64,000 nucleotides of DNA, taken from contig NZ_SSBI01000001.1 in the NCBI RefSeq assembly GCF_004795015.1, positions 1 through 64,000 on the forward strand, in the 5' to 3' direction. The position numbers and the translations under genes are program-made. Positions within the stretch are counted from its first letter, which is position 1. Every line of letters begins with the position of its first letter. Shown here one piece after another: positions 1 to 7,590 of the stretch. The notes under the pieces were generated by a model. That model was not told the DNA's origin. It saw only the letters and a program-made list of their open reading frames with translations, and ran no database searches. The DNA comes from Streptomyces sp. A1277 (lineage in GTDB: Bacteria; Actinomycetota; Actinomycetes; Streptomycetales; Streptomycetaceae).

Positions 1-695
1 GCCGCCTCGGGCTCGGCGACGGGCTGCGGGGCCACGACGGGCTCGGGCTCGGCGACCGGCGCGGGCTCCGGGGTCGCGGAGGCGGCGACCGGCTCAGGCT
101 CGGCCACGGGAGCAGCGGGCTCGGGGGCCTCGGCCGCCGGTTCCGGTTCCGGCTCGGGGGGCTCGGTCGCAGCGACCGGCTCAGGCTCGGCCACGGGAGC
201 AGCGGGCTCGGGGGCCTCGGCCGCCGGTTCCGCTGCCGCCTCGGCCTCCGGCTCAGCATCCGCTTCCGGCTCAGCTTCCGGCTCAGCATCCGCTTCCGCT
301 TCCGGCTCAGCATCCGCTTCCGCTTCCGGCTCAGCATCCGCTTCCGGCTTCGCCGGCTCCGTGCGGGGGCCGGTGCTCTGGGACGGGACCGTGGGCGCCG
401 CGGGCTTGTCGAAGGCCGCCGCCACCAGGTCCGCCGCCTTCGCGCCGTCGTCCGTCGCGGCCGAGGACGTGGACCGGGGCACGTCCGACGACGCGGGGGC
501 CGGCACCGAGATCTTCACGGGCGGGGCGGGTTCGGACGCCGACTCGTCCTCCGCGACCGGCTCGTCCACCGCCACCGCCACCGACTCCGCGGCCCGGGAG
601 CGGTCGCCCTGGGGCGGGACCGTGGCCGTCGTCGGCTCGTCCTGTTCCGTGCGGTCACGGCCGAACACCTTGCGCAGCAAGCTCCGAATGCCCAT
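1..695 (-). CDS. Glu/Ala/Pro-rich protein, N-terminal part (cut by window edge)
   Basis: Only the first 231 codons are inside the window. The protein starts MGIRSLLRKVFGRDR, a short basic amphipathic segment, and then becomes a low-complexity acidic region made of repeated A-E-P-E-A and E-P-A-A-P-V-A-E-P units. The start ATG (693-695) has a GAAAGG Shine-Dalgarno 8 nt upstream. From memory, Streptomyces proteins with this N-terminus continue into a von Willebrand A domain of the tellurium-resistance TerF/TerY type, but no such domain lies in the visible part, so that function is only a guess. The DNA is itself repetitive: a 61-bp block at 85-145 recurs at 172-232, and an AGCATCCGCTTCCGGCTC-type unit recurs several times between about 250 and 350. 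The long acidic region is probably an unstructured linker. Confidence 0.75.
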   Translation of the reverse strand, partial: MGIRSLLRKVFGRDRTEQDEPTTATVPPQGDRSRAAESVAVAVDEPVAEDESASEPAPPVKISVPAPASSDVPRSTSSAATDDGAKAADLVAAAFDKPAAPTVPSQSTGPRTEPAKPEADAEPEAEADAEPEAEADAEPEAEPEADAEPEAEAAAEPAAEAPEPAAPVAEPEPVAATEPPEPEPEPAAEAPEPAAPVAEPEPVAASATPEPAPVAEPEPVVAPQPVAEPEA

Positions 696-961
696 GGGCG
701 AGCCTTTCGCGTGAGTTGGGTGCGATGAATGTCCGTACTGCGGGAATTGATCCCTGGCCAGGGCGGATACGTAAGGTTAGCGGCCGGATCAGGCCCTTCG
801 GCGGCACGGCCCGACTGTGGGACAACTGAGCCGCAACCGAGCCCGGACCGAGTCCTGGGCACCCGCCCGGAAGGCATCGCGCCCGCTGTTCACCTGCGTG
901 GCAGAGGCGGCGAGTTGACGTGAGGGCGTACCACCCGGTCACACGCTCTACAGTCGGACCC

Positions 962-1369
962 ATGGTTTCCGGTGAGGCTCCGCAGGCGGCGGGCAGCGTT
1001 CGGGTCGATGTCTGGATCTGGTCGGTCCGGCTGACGAAGACCCGGGCGCAGGCCGCTGCCGCCTGCCGCGCGGGTCATGTGAAGGTCGCCGGCGAACGCG
1101 CCAAGCCCGCCCAGGCGGTGCGCGTCGGCGACGAGGTACGGCTGCGGCACGCGGGCCGGGACCGGGTCGTCGTCGTGTCGAAGATCGTGAAGAAGCGGGT
1201 CGGGGCGCCGGTCGCCGCCGAGTGCTTCATCGACAACAGCCCGCCCCCGCCGCCGCGTGAGGCCGCGGTCCAGGTGCCGGTACGGGACAGGGGCGCGGGC
1301 CGGCCGACGAAGCGGGACCGGCGCGAGATGGACCGGCTGCGCGGCATGGGACCCGGCCCGGCGGAGTGA
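962..1369 (+). CDS. S4-domain RNA-binding protein, Hsp15 (HslR)-like
   Basis: This 135-residue protein carries an S4 RNA-binding fold at about residues 14-75 (RVDVWIWSVRLTKTRAQAAA, then a GHVKV segment and a VGDEVRL strand). The rest is a basic tail ending in a KRDRREMDRLR helix. The size and the DVWIW...RL.KTR signature match the Hsp15/HslR group, which in other bacteria binds stalled 50S subunits carrying nascent chains. The start was set at ATG 962 rather than the upstream in-frame ATG 920, because homology begins immediately after it and residues encoded by 920-961 resemble non-coding sequence. It stands alone, convergent with the reductase at 1386. Confidence 0.85.
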   Translation: MVSGEAPQAAGSVRVDVWIWSVRLTKTRAQAAAACRAGHVKVAGERAKPAQAVRVGDEVRLRHAGRDRVVVVSKIVKKRVGAPVAAECFIDNSPPPPPREAAVQVPVRDRGAGRPTKRDRREMDRLRGMGPGPAE

Positions 1370-1385
1370 ACAACCGCCTACGGCA

Positions 1386-2366
1386 CTAGCAGTGCCCGGG
1401 GTGGTGCAGGACGATGACGGTCTTGCCGCGCGCCCCGCCGGCCCGGTTGCGGTCCAGGGCCTCGGGGGCCTTCTCCAGGGGGAGTTCGAGGTCGATGGGC
1501 ACGCGCAGGATGCCGTCCGCCGCGCCCGCCGCCAGCACGTCCAGCAGGACCGGGCTGGGGTCGAGCCGGAAGTCGACGCCCCGCACCCCCTCGGGGAGTT
1601 GGGCCCCCGACGCGGCGCCGCGCGTCGAGAGTGCGATGCCGCCCGGGCGTACCGCGCAGGCGTGGGCGGCGAACGCCTCCGGTGTCGCCGATGCCAGGTC
1701 GGCCAGCGCGTCGATGCCGTCCGGGCAGGCGTCCCGCAGCGCGTCGGCGGGCACCCCGTCCGTGAGGTCGATCGTGGCGGCGGCGCCCAACGACCCCATC
1801 GCGGCCCGCTCGTCACCGCGCACCGCTGCGATCACGCGCACGTCCCGGGCCCGGGCGAGCTGGGTCAGGCAGCAGCCGACGCCGCCCGCCGCGCCGACGA
1901 CGAGCAGGGTCTCGTGGCCGCGCAGCGCCACCGCCTCCAGGATCTGGGCGGCGGCCATCCCGGCGGTCGGCAGGGCGGCGGCGGTACGGGAGTCGAGGCC
2001 GCGCGGGACGAGCGCGATGGCGGAGTCCTGCGGCACGCACACGTACTGCCCGTACGTCCCGCACGCGCTCGGCGCACCGGCCGCACCCGTCGTACCCGGC
2101 GCGCCCGCGCGGCCGAAGACCGGGTCGCCGACGCGGAAGCGGTTGTCCCCGCCGCCGATCATGTCGACCCGCCCCGCGTAGTCCACGCCGACGACGAACG
2201 GGAAGGACGCGGGGGCGGGGGCCGAACCGTCCACGGCCTGCCAGTCCTGCGGGTTGAGCGAGGCGTACTCGATCCGTACCCGGACCTCACCGGGTCGGGG
2301 GTCGGGCTTGGGCAGTTCGACCAGCACCGGGTCGGCCCGCAACGCGCTGACGGCGATGGCTCGCAT
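1386..2366 (-). CDS. NADP-dependent medium-chain reductase (quinone oxidoreductase-like)
   Basis: A 326-residue zinc-independent MDR-superfamily enzyme. The N-terminal GroES-like domain (ASLNPQDWQAVDG, then FVVGVDYAGRV) is followed by a Rossmann domain with the nucleotide loop GAAGGVGCCLTQLA at about residues 158-171 and a closing segment KTVIVLHHPGHC. The Cys/His pattern of zinc alcohol dehydrogenases is absent, so a quinone- or enal-reducing role using NADPH is expected. Substrate cannot be told. It is a single gene whose stop lies 16 bp from the stop of the convergent S4 gene. Confidence 0.85.
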   Translation of the reverse strand: MRAIAVSALRADPVLVELPKPDPRPGEVRVRIEYASLNPQDWQAVDGSAPAPASFPFVVGVDYAGRVDMIGGGDNRFRVGDPVFGRAGAPGTTGAAGAPSACGTYGQYVCVPQDSAIALVPRGLDSRTAAALPTAGMAAAQILEAVALRGHETLLVVGAAGGVGCCLTQLARARDVRVIAAVRGDERAAMGSLGAAATIDLTDGVPADALRDACPDGIDALADLASATPEAFAAHACAVRPGGIALSTRGAASGAQLPEGVRGVDFRLDPSPVLLDVLAAGAADGILRVPIDLELPLEKAPEALDRNRAGGARGKTVIVLHHPGHC

Positions 2367-2463
2367 ACGTGGACCTCCCAGTCGCCCCGGCAGTCACGCC
2401 CCACTCTTCCCCGGCCCGCGCACCCGCGCACGTCGGCGCCCGGCCCCGGCGGGAGCCGGGCCG

Positions 2464-3357
2464 TCACTCCCCGGCCGGCACCGGCAGCACCCGCTGGGCC
2501 CAGATCCGCGCCGCCGCCGCGCACACCGCGACGGCCAGGCCCAGGCCGAAGACGATCCACACCGTGGTGCGCAGCGAGTGCGTCAGCGCGTCGTAGACCG
2601 CAGCCGCGGCGTCGGTGTCGCTGCCCGGCACCTCGGCCAGCACCCGGTCGCGGGCCAGCGCGATCACCCCGCGCAGCACCAGCGCCCCGACCGCGAAACC
2701 GGCGCCGGCCACGGTGGTGGCCGCCAGCGTGGCCAGGGCCTGGCTCCGGCGCCCCGGGCCGCCGCGTACCCAGGCCAGGGCGATGGCGAGCAGCGCGAAG
2801 ACGAGGGTGCCGACGGCGGGCCACACACTGGCCGCCCGCAGCCACCGGAAGCTCTGCCGCAGCTGGTCCGCGCGGTCGGCGGAGACCAGCTGGATGTCGG
2901 TGTGCTGGACGGGCACCTGGTCGGCGAACGGCACCCCGTTCTCCACCAGGTTCTGCTTCACCTTCTCCGTGACGGGCGCCAGATCGATGGTGACGCTCTC
3001 GCCGCTCTTCCCGTCCAGCGCGGCGGTGACCGTCTCGTGCGCCGTGCGGTTGGCGGCGGTCCAGGCGTCCCGGAAGGTGTCGGTGGTGGTGAACGACTGG
3101 ACGGCCTGGTGCAGGAAGTCGCGGACGGTGCCCTGGAGCGGGCCGACGTCGATCTGCTTCATCGCGTTGTCGGTGATCAGGTCGGCGACGGTGCCCTGCA
3201 CGTCGGCGTCGCCGGCGAGCGGCGCGACGGCGGCGACGTAACGGTCCGTGTCGTCGATCTCCAGATCGACCCAGGCGGACAGCGCGCTCAGCGGCACCAG
3301 GACGGCCAGCAGCACCAGCAGTACCGCCGAGAGAGCCACCGAGATGTACGTCCGCAC
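2464..3357 (-). CDS. Integral membrane protein, unknown function
   Basis: A 297-residue protein with an N-terminal membrane helix (about 7-28), an extracytoplasmic-looking hydrophilic stretch (about 30-165), then three further hydrophobic helices near 168-190, 200-225 and 255-280. The soluble stretch contains repeated acidic/amphipathic helices (DTDRYVAAVAPLAGDADVQ) as in actinobacterial conserved membrane proteins of unknown role. The GTG start at 3357 is the best available, but the purine tract GAGGGG almost abuts it, so the true start is uncertain. No partner gene is evident, and the next upstream gene is divergent. Confidence 0.75.
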   Translation of the reverse strand: MRTYISVALSAVLLVLLAVLVPLSALSAWVDLEIDDTDRYVAAVAPLAGDADVQGTVADLITDNAMKQIDVGPLQGTVRDFLHQAVQSFTTTDTFRDAWTAANRTAHETVTAALDGKSGESVTIDLAPVTEKVKQNLVENGVPFADQVPVQHTDIQLVSADRADQLRQSFRWLRAASVWPAVGTLVFALLAIALAWVRGGPGRRSQALATLAATTVAGAGFAVGALVLRGVIALARDRVLAEVPGSDTDAAAAVYDALTHSLRTTVWIVFGLGLAVAVCAAAARIWAQRVLPVPAGE

Positions 3358-3478
3358 CCCTCAAGGGAATCCCGGATGGCGCCGACACGCCCCGGGCCGT
3401 AGCCCATCCGAGTTGCCGGGCGGCGCGACCAGGTGTGCTCTGGAGGGAAAGCGGGGGCGACGGAAGGAGCTTGCTGCC

Positions 3479-3877
3479 ATGGCCGCACACGCTTCGGTGC
3501 AGGCGCGCGGGAGGCGGCGCGCGCCCGCCCGGCACCACTCGGCCCTCAGCTGGGCCGTGCCCGTCACGCTCGGCGTGATCTTCGGCTGCTACGCGACGGC
3601 CATCGTCCGCAGCGGCGGGGTGCTCACCGGCCCCCTGCTCGCCCTCGGCCTGGTCTCCGGCGCCGTGCTCGCGGTGCTCTGCTTCGGACTGGGCCGGATA
3701 CAGGACCGGCTGCCGCGCGAGCTCAGGGCGGCCGCGTACGGGGTACTGGCCGGCGGTTCGATCGGCTTCCTCTACAGCCTGTCCGGCGCGAGCATCCTGC
3801 GGGCGTCGGTGATCGGCCTGATCATCGGCCTGGGCGCGCTGCTCGCCGCGTTCTACCACTTCTACACCCGGGAGTGA
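3479..3877 (+). CDS. Small multi-pass membrane protein
   Basis: A 132-residue protein with a basic N-terminus (ARGRRRAPARHH) and four hydrophobic segments, near residues 25-45, 48-70, 85-103 and 105-127, joined by short loops. Start ATG 3479 is preceded by a strong GGAAGGAG ribosome site. The positive-inside rule predicts a cytoplasmic N-terminus. No catalytic motif is visible and I do not recognise a named family. It sits alone between a divergent membrane protein and a regulator gene. Confidence 0.75.
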   Translation: MAAHASVQARGRRRAPARHHSALSWAVPVTLGVIFGCYATAIVRSGGVLTGPLLALGLVSGAVLAVLCFGLGRIQDRLPRELRAAAYGVLAGGSIGFLYSLSGASILRASVIGLIIGLGALLAAFYHFYTRE

Positions 3878-3991
3878 CTGTCGCTCCCCGCACCCGGGCG
3901 CCCATCATCGGTCCTTGACCTTCTCCACGGGGGAAGGCCAAGGATCGAGTGTGCCGGGGCGGGAAGGCCGCCCGGTATGAGGAGGCGTGCG

Positions 3992-5101
3992 GTGACGACG
4001 GACGACGGGCAGGGGCAGGGCCCCGGCGCGGCACTGGTGACGATCGGGGCGTTCGCCCGGCTGTCCCGGCTGTCCGCCAAGGCGCTGCGCCGCTACGACG
4101 AGCTCGGCCTGCTCCCGCCGGCCCTGGTCGACCCGGTGAACGGCTACCGGTATTACGACCCGGCACAGGTGCGGGCGGCCCGGCTGGTGGCCTGGCTCCG
4201 CCGGATCGGGATGCCGCTCGCCCGGATCAGGGAGGTGATCGCGCTGGACACCGGCGCGGCCGCCGCGGCGATCCGGGCGTACTGGGCGCAGATCGAGGCG
4301 GAGACGGCGGCCCGCCGTGACCTCGCGGTCTTCCTCATCGACCAGCTGTCGACGGAGGACGTCATGACATCGGTGGGCACACTCGGAATCCGCTACGCCG
4401 CCCGCACCGACACGGGCGCGGTGCGCGAGACCAACCAGGACGCGGCGTACGCCGGTGCCCGGCTGCTCGCGGTCGCCGACGGGTTCGGCGAGGGCGGGGC
4501 GGGCGCGAGCACCGCGGCGATCGAGGCGCTGAAGCCGGTCGCGCCGGGCGCGGTGCCGGCCGCGGAGCTGCTGAACAGCCTGCACGACGCGGCGCAGCGG
4601 GTGGCGCTCGCGGTGCGGGACGCGGTCGCGGAAAGCGGGGCGCCGGAGGAGTCCGGGACGACGCTGACCGCGATGGTGTGGACCGGCTCGCAGCTGGGCC
4701 TGGTGCACATCGGGGACTCGCGGGCGTACCTGCTGCGCGGCGGCGAGCTGTTCCGGATCACGCACGACCACAGCCTGGTCCAGTCGATGATCGACGACGG
4801 CTCGCTGACCGAGGAGGAGGCGTTCTCGCACCCGCAGCGGGCGATGCTGCTCAAGGTGCTGTCCGGCAGCGGCCCGTACGGCTCCGGGCCCGATCTGGAC
4901 GTCCGGGACGCCCGGCCCGGTGACCGCTACCTGCTCTGCTCGGACGGGCTCTCGGCCGTCGTCGACGGGGACGAGCTGGCCCGGGTGCTGGCAGCGGCGG
5001 ACGGGCCCGGCACGGCGGTGCGCGGGCTGATGGAGCTGGCGGCGGCTGCGGGTGCGCCCGACAACGTGTCCTGTGCGGTGGCGGACGTCGTGGAGCTGTG
5101 A
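3992..5101 (+). CDS. MerR-type HTH fused to a PP2C-family Ser/Thr phosphatase
   Basis: A 369-residue two-domain protein. Residues about 12-80 form a MerR winged helix (ARLSRLSAKALRRYDELGLL, then NGYRYYDPAQV and RRIGMPLARIREV). A short helical linker follows. Residues about 130-368 form a PP2C phosphatase domain with the expected metal-binding motifs: RETNQDA, VADGFGEGGAG, HIGDSRAYLLRGGEL, LLCSDGLS and APDNVSC. All the key aspartates are present, so an active Mn/Mg-dependent phosphatase is expected. An ATG exists at 3977, but GTG 3992 was chosen because GAGGAGG lies 6-7 nt before it. Ordinary MerR proteins carry a small effector-binding domain here, so phosphorylation state may be coupled to DNA binding. 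Confidence 0.88.
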   Translation: MTTDDGQGQGPGAALVTIGAFARLSRLSAKALRRYDELGLLPPALVDPVNGYRYYDPAQVRAARLVAWLRRIGMPLARIREVIALDTGAAAAAIRAYWAQIEAETAARRDLAVFLIDQLSTEDVMTSVGTLGIRYAARTDTGAVRETNQDAAYAGARLLAVADGFGEGGAGASTAAIEALKPVAPGAVPAAELLNSLHDAAQRVALAVRDAVAESGAPEESGTTLTAMVWTGSQLGLVHIGDSRAYLLRGGELFRITHDHSLVQSMIDDGSLTEEEAFSHPQRAMLLKVLSGSGPYGSGPDLDVRDARPGDRYLLCSDGLSAVVDGDELARVLAAADGPGTAVRGLMELAAAAGAPDNVSCAVADVVEL

Positions 5102-5106
5102 CGTAC

Positions 5107-5146
5107 GGGAGGGGGCCCGCACCACGCGTGGTGCGGGCCCCCTCCC
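5107..5146. terminator. Perfect 20-bp inverted repeat, bidirectional terminator
   Basis: The two 20-bp arms meet with no loop (centre between 5126 and 5127) and are almost pure G/C. The element lies between the stop of the MerR-PP2C gene (+) and the stop of the universal stress gene (-), so it probably ends both transcripts. Confidence 0.85.
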
Positions 5147-5160
5147 TGCTGCCCCTGCCC

Positions 5161-5583
5161 TCAGTTGCGGACGACGGTCACCGGGCACGACGCGTGCTGG
5201 GTGACGTGCAGGCTGACCGAGCCGAGCAGGGTCGCCTTGAAGCCGCTGTAGCCGCGTGCGCCGACGACCAGCAGGTTCGCGCCCTCGGCGCGGTCGAGCA
5301 GGGCCTGCGCCGGGTTGCCGATGACCACGACCTTGCTGACGGCGGCGGCGCCCTCGGCGCCGAGCGCCTCCTCCAGCGTCTCGGTGAGCGACACGGTGGC
5401 CAGGGCCTGCGGGTCGAAGTCCTCCGGCAGGCCCGGCATCATCGACGCCCAGCTGGTCGCGGGGTACTCCCAGCTGTTGACGGCCTCCACCGTGTCACCG
5501 GTCAGCTCGGCCTGGCGTACGGCCCAGTGCAGTGCCTTGACCGACGACTCGGAGCCGTCGACGCCCACCACGATCCTGCCCAT
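5161..5583 (-). CDS. Universal stress protein, UspA family
   Basis: A 140-residue single-domain Usp protein. It starts MGRIVVGVDGSESSVKALHWA and carries the ATP-binding loop G-x-x-G-x(9)-G-S (GARGYSGFKATLLGSVS), then the terminal strand CPVTVVRN. The ATP-binding subclass is therefore likely. Such proteins act in the cytoplasm during dormancy or stress, but the client is not known. It is a single gene. Upstream, 5609-5648 holds a short GTTCGGGCC tandem repeat that may belong to the promoter or leader region. Confidence 0.92.
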   Translation of the reverse strand: MGRIVVGVDGSESSVKALHWAVRQAELTGDTVEAVNSWEYPATSWASMMPGLPEDFDPQALATVSLTETLEEALGAEGAAAVSKVVVIGNPAQALLDRAEGANLLVVGARGYSGFKATLLGSVSLHVTQHASCPVTVVRN

Positions 5584-5705
5584 CTCTGCCTCCAGCTGGG
5601 TTCTGCTGTTCCGTTCGGGCCGTTCGGGCCGTTCGGTGCCGTTCGGGACACGTCTTCCCGTATGACTCTAGTCAAAACGGGCGAAAGGGCGATCTCCGGG
5701 GCCGG

Positions 5706-6359
5706 TCAGGCCGGGCGGAGTGCGGCGAGCTGCTCCTCGAACGGGACCACCTCGTCGTCCACTCCGGGCGCCCTGGTCGCGCCGGAGACCGCGCGGCCGC
5801 CCGTGACGGCGTGGGCCAGCTCGCCGCCCGCGCGCCGGATGCGGGCCGGCAGGCCGTCCGCGTACGCGTCGCCCGACGCGCCCCAGTCCTCCGACGCCGC
5901 GTACACCGACGTCGGCAGCGTGACGGCCCGCAGATAGGCGAAGAGCGGGCGCATCGCGTGCTCCAGCACCAGCGAGTGACGGGCGGTGCCGCCGGTCGCC
6001 GCGACGAGCACGGGCTTGCCGGTCAGGGCGGTGTTCTCGACCAGGTCGAAGAACGACTTGAACAGGCCGCTGTACGAGGCGGTGAAGACCGGCGTCACGG
6101 CGATCAGCCCGTCCGCGCCCGTCACCGCGGAGAGCGCGTCCTCCAGGGCGGCCGGCGGGAAGCCGGACACCAGGTGGCCCGCGATGTCCACGGCCAGGTC
6201 CCGCAGCTCGATCACCCGGACCTCGACCGGGCGGTCCTGCCCGGCCTCCAGCTGCTCCCGGGTGGCGGCGGCCAGCCGGTCGGCCAGCAGCCGGGTGGAC
6301 GAGGGGGTGCTGAGCCCGGCCGATACGGCGACGATCCTCAGCGGTTCGGTGGCGAACAC
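5706..6359 (-). CDS. NADPH-dependent FMN reductase
   Basis: A 217-residue flavodoxin-fold reductase: IVAVSAGLSTPSSTRLLADR at the N-terminus (phosphate-binding loop), TPVFTASYSGLFKSFFDL in the middle, and LVAATGGTARHSL before the last helices. These are the flavin-contact segments of the CE1759/NADPH:FMN reductase group. GTG 6359 has a GAAGGAG site and begins 2 bp after the stop of the luciferase-like monooxygenase gene. The two are therefore an operon in which this enzyme would supply reduced FMN to its partner. Confidence 0.9.
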   Translation of the reverse strand: MFATEPLRIVAVSAGLSTPSSTRLLADRLAAATREQLEAGQDRPVEVRVIELRDLAVDIAGHLVSGFPPAALEDALSAVTGADGLIAVTPVFTASYSGLFKSFFDLVENTALTGKPVLVAATGGTARHSLVLEHAMRPLFAYLRAVTLPTSVYAASEDWGASGDAYADGLPARIRRAGGELAHAVTGGRAVSGATRAPGVDDEVVPFEEQLAALRPA

Positions 6360-6361
6360 GG

Positions 6362-7447
6362 TCAGCTCTCCTTCGTGATCGTGGCGGCGACGGCGGGGTG
6401 CGGCGGCGCGGTCTCGGGGACGCCGGCCGGCCGCAGCGCGGCGAACTCCTTGCGCAGCACCGGGACGACCTCCTCGCCGAGGATGTCGAGCTGCTCCAGC
6501 ACCGTCTTCAGCGGCAGCCCCGCGTGGTCCATCAGGAACAGCTGGCGCTGGTAGTCGCCGACCGCGTCCCGGAAGGTCAGCGTCCGATCGATGACCTCCT
6601 GCGGGGAGCCCACGGTCAGCGGCGTCTGCTGCGTGAAGTCCTCCATCGACGGCCCGTGCCCGTAGACCGGGGCGTTGTCGAAGTACGGACGGAACTCGCG
6701 CACCGCGTCCTGGGAGTTCTTCCGCATGAACACCTGGCCGCCGAGGCCGACGATCGCCTGCTCGGCGGTGCCGTGGCCGTAGTGCGCGTACCGCTGCCGG
6801 TACAGGTGCACCATCTTCTTCGTGTGCTCGATGGGCCAGAAGATGTTGTTGTGGAAGAAGCCGTCGCCGTAGTACGCGGCCTGCTCGGCGATCTCCGGGG
6901 AACGGATCGAGCCGTGCCAGACGAACGGCGGTACGCCGTCCAGCGGGCGCGGGGTCGCCGTGAACGACTGCAGCGGCGTCCGGAACCTGCCCTCCCAGTC
7001 CACGACGTCCTCCCGCCACAGCTTGTGCAGCAGGGCGTAGTTCTCCACCGCGAGCGGGATGCCCTGGCGGATGTCCTTGCCGAACCACGGGTACACCGGG
7101 CCGGTGTTCCCTCGCCCCATCATCAGGTCCACGCGGCCGTCCGCGAGGTGCTGGAGCGTCGCGTAGTCCTCGGCGATCTTCACCGGGTCGTTGGTGGTGA
7201 TCAGCGTGGTGGACGTCGACAGGATGATGCGGTCGGTCTGCGCCGCGATGAAGCCGAGCGTGGTGGTCGGTGAGGAGGGGACGAACGGCGGGTTGTGGTG
7301 CTCGCCGGTCGCGAACACGTCGAGCCCGACCTCTTCGGCCTTCCGCGCGATGGCGACGGTCGCCTTGATCCGCTCGTGCTCGCTCGGCGTCGTGCCGGTG
7401 GTGGGGTCGGTGGTGACGTCCCCGACGGTGAAGATCCCGAACTGCAT
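6362..7447 (-). CDS. Luciferase-like flavin monooxygenase (LLM class)
   Basis: A 361-residue TIM-barrel flavin-dependent monooxygenase. It begins MQFGIFTVGDVTTDP and contains FATGEHHNPPFVPSSPTTTL, LMMGRGNTGPVYPWFGKD and the active-site region FVWHGSIRSPEIAEQAAYYG. This matches the CE1758 subgroup that is normally encoded next to a CE1759-type FMN reductase, exactly the arrangement seen here. It probably oxidises a small organic substrate with O2 and FMNH2, but the substrate is unknown. Start ATG 7447 follows an AGGAGGCGG-type ribosome site. A direct repeat upstream (7477-7489) may control the operon. Confidence 0.9.
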   Translation of the reverse strand: MQFGIFTVGDVTTDPTTGTTPSEHERIKATVAIARKAEEVGLDVFATGEHHNPPFVPSSPTTTLGFIAAQTDRIILSTSTTLITTNDPVKIAEDYATLQHLADGRVDLMMGRGNTGPVYPWFGKDIRQGIPLAVENYALLHKLWREDVVDWEGRFRTPLQSFTATPRPLDGVPPFVWHGSIRSPEIAEQAAYYGDGFFHNNIFWPIEHTKKMVHLYRQRYAHYGHGTAEQAIVGLGGQVFMRKNSQDAVREFRPYFDNAPVYGHGPSMEDFTQQTPLTVGSPQEVIDRTLTFRDAVGDYQRQLFLMDHAGLPLKTVLEQLDILGEEVVPVLRKEFAALRPAGVPETAPPHPAVAATITKES

Positions 7448-7476
7448 GGCGTCCGCCTCCTGGCCGGTGGTATTGG

Positions 7477-7489
7477 TTGAACATTGAAC
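7477..7489. promoter_or_regulatory. TTGAAC direct repeat upstream of the monooxygenase operon
   Basis: Two TTGAAC hexamers separated by one base lie in an AT-rich patch 30-42 bp before the monooxygenase start, unlike the surrounding GC-rich DNA. This looks like an operator/promoter. No regulator gene is adjacent, so the binding protein is unknown. Confidence 0.35.
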
Positions 7490-7590
7490 TATAACGGGAG
7501 GCGGGGGGTCTGTATTCCTCGCGCCCACCCCGGACCGGGGCGAGGTCCCGGATGCCGCCCGCCCGAGGGCTCCGCCCGCCCGAGGGCTCC

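Noticed and set aside
1257..2972. Very long plus-strand frame across the reductase gene
   Set aside because: It is a shadow of high-GC coding DNA, with Arg/Pro/Gly-rich composition and the real gene on the other strand.
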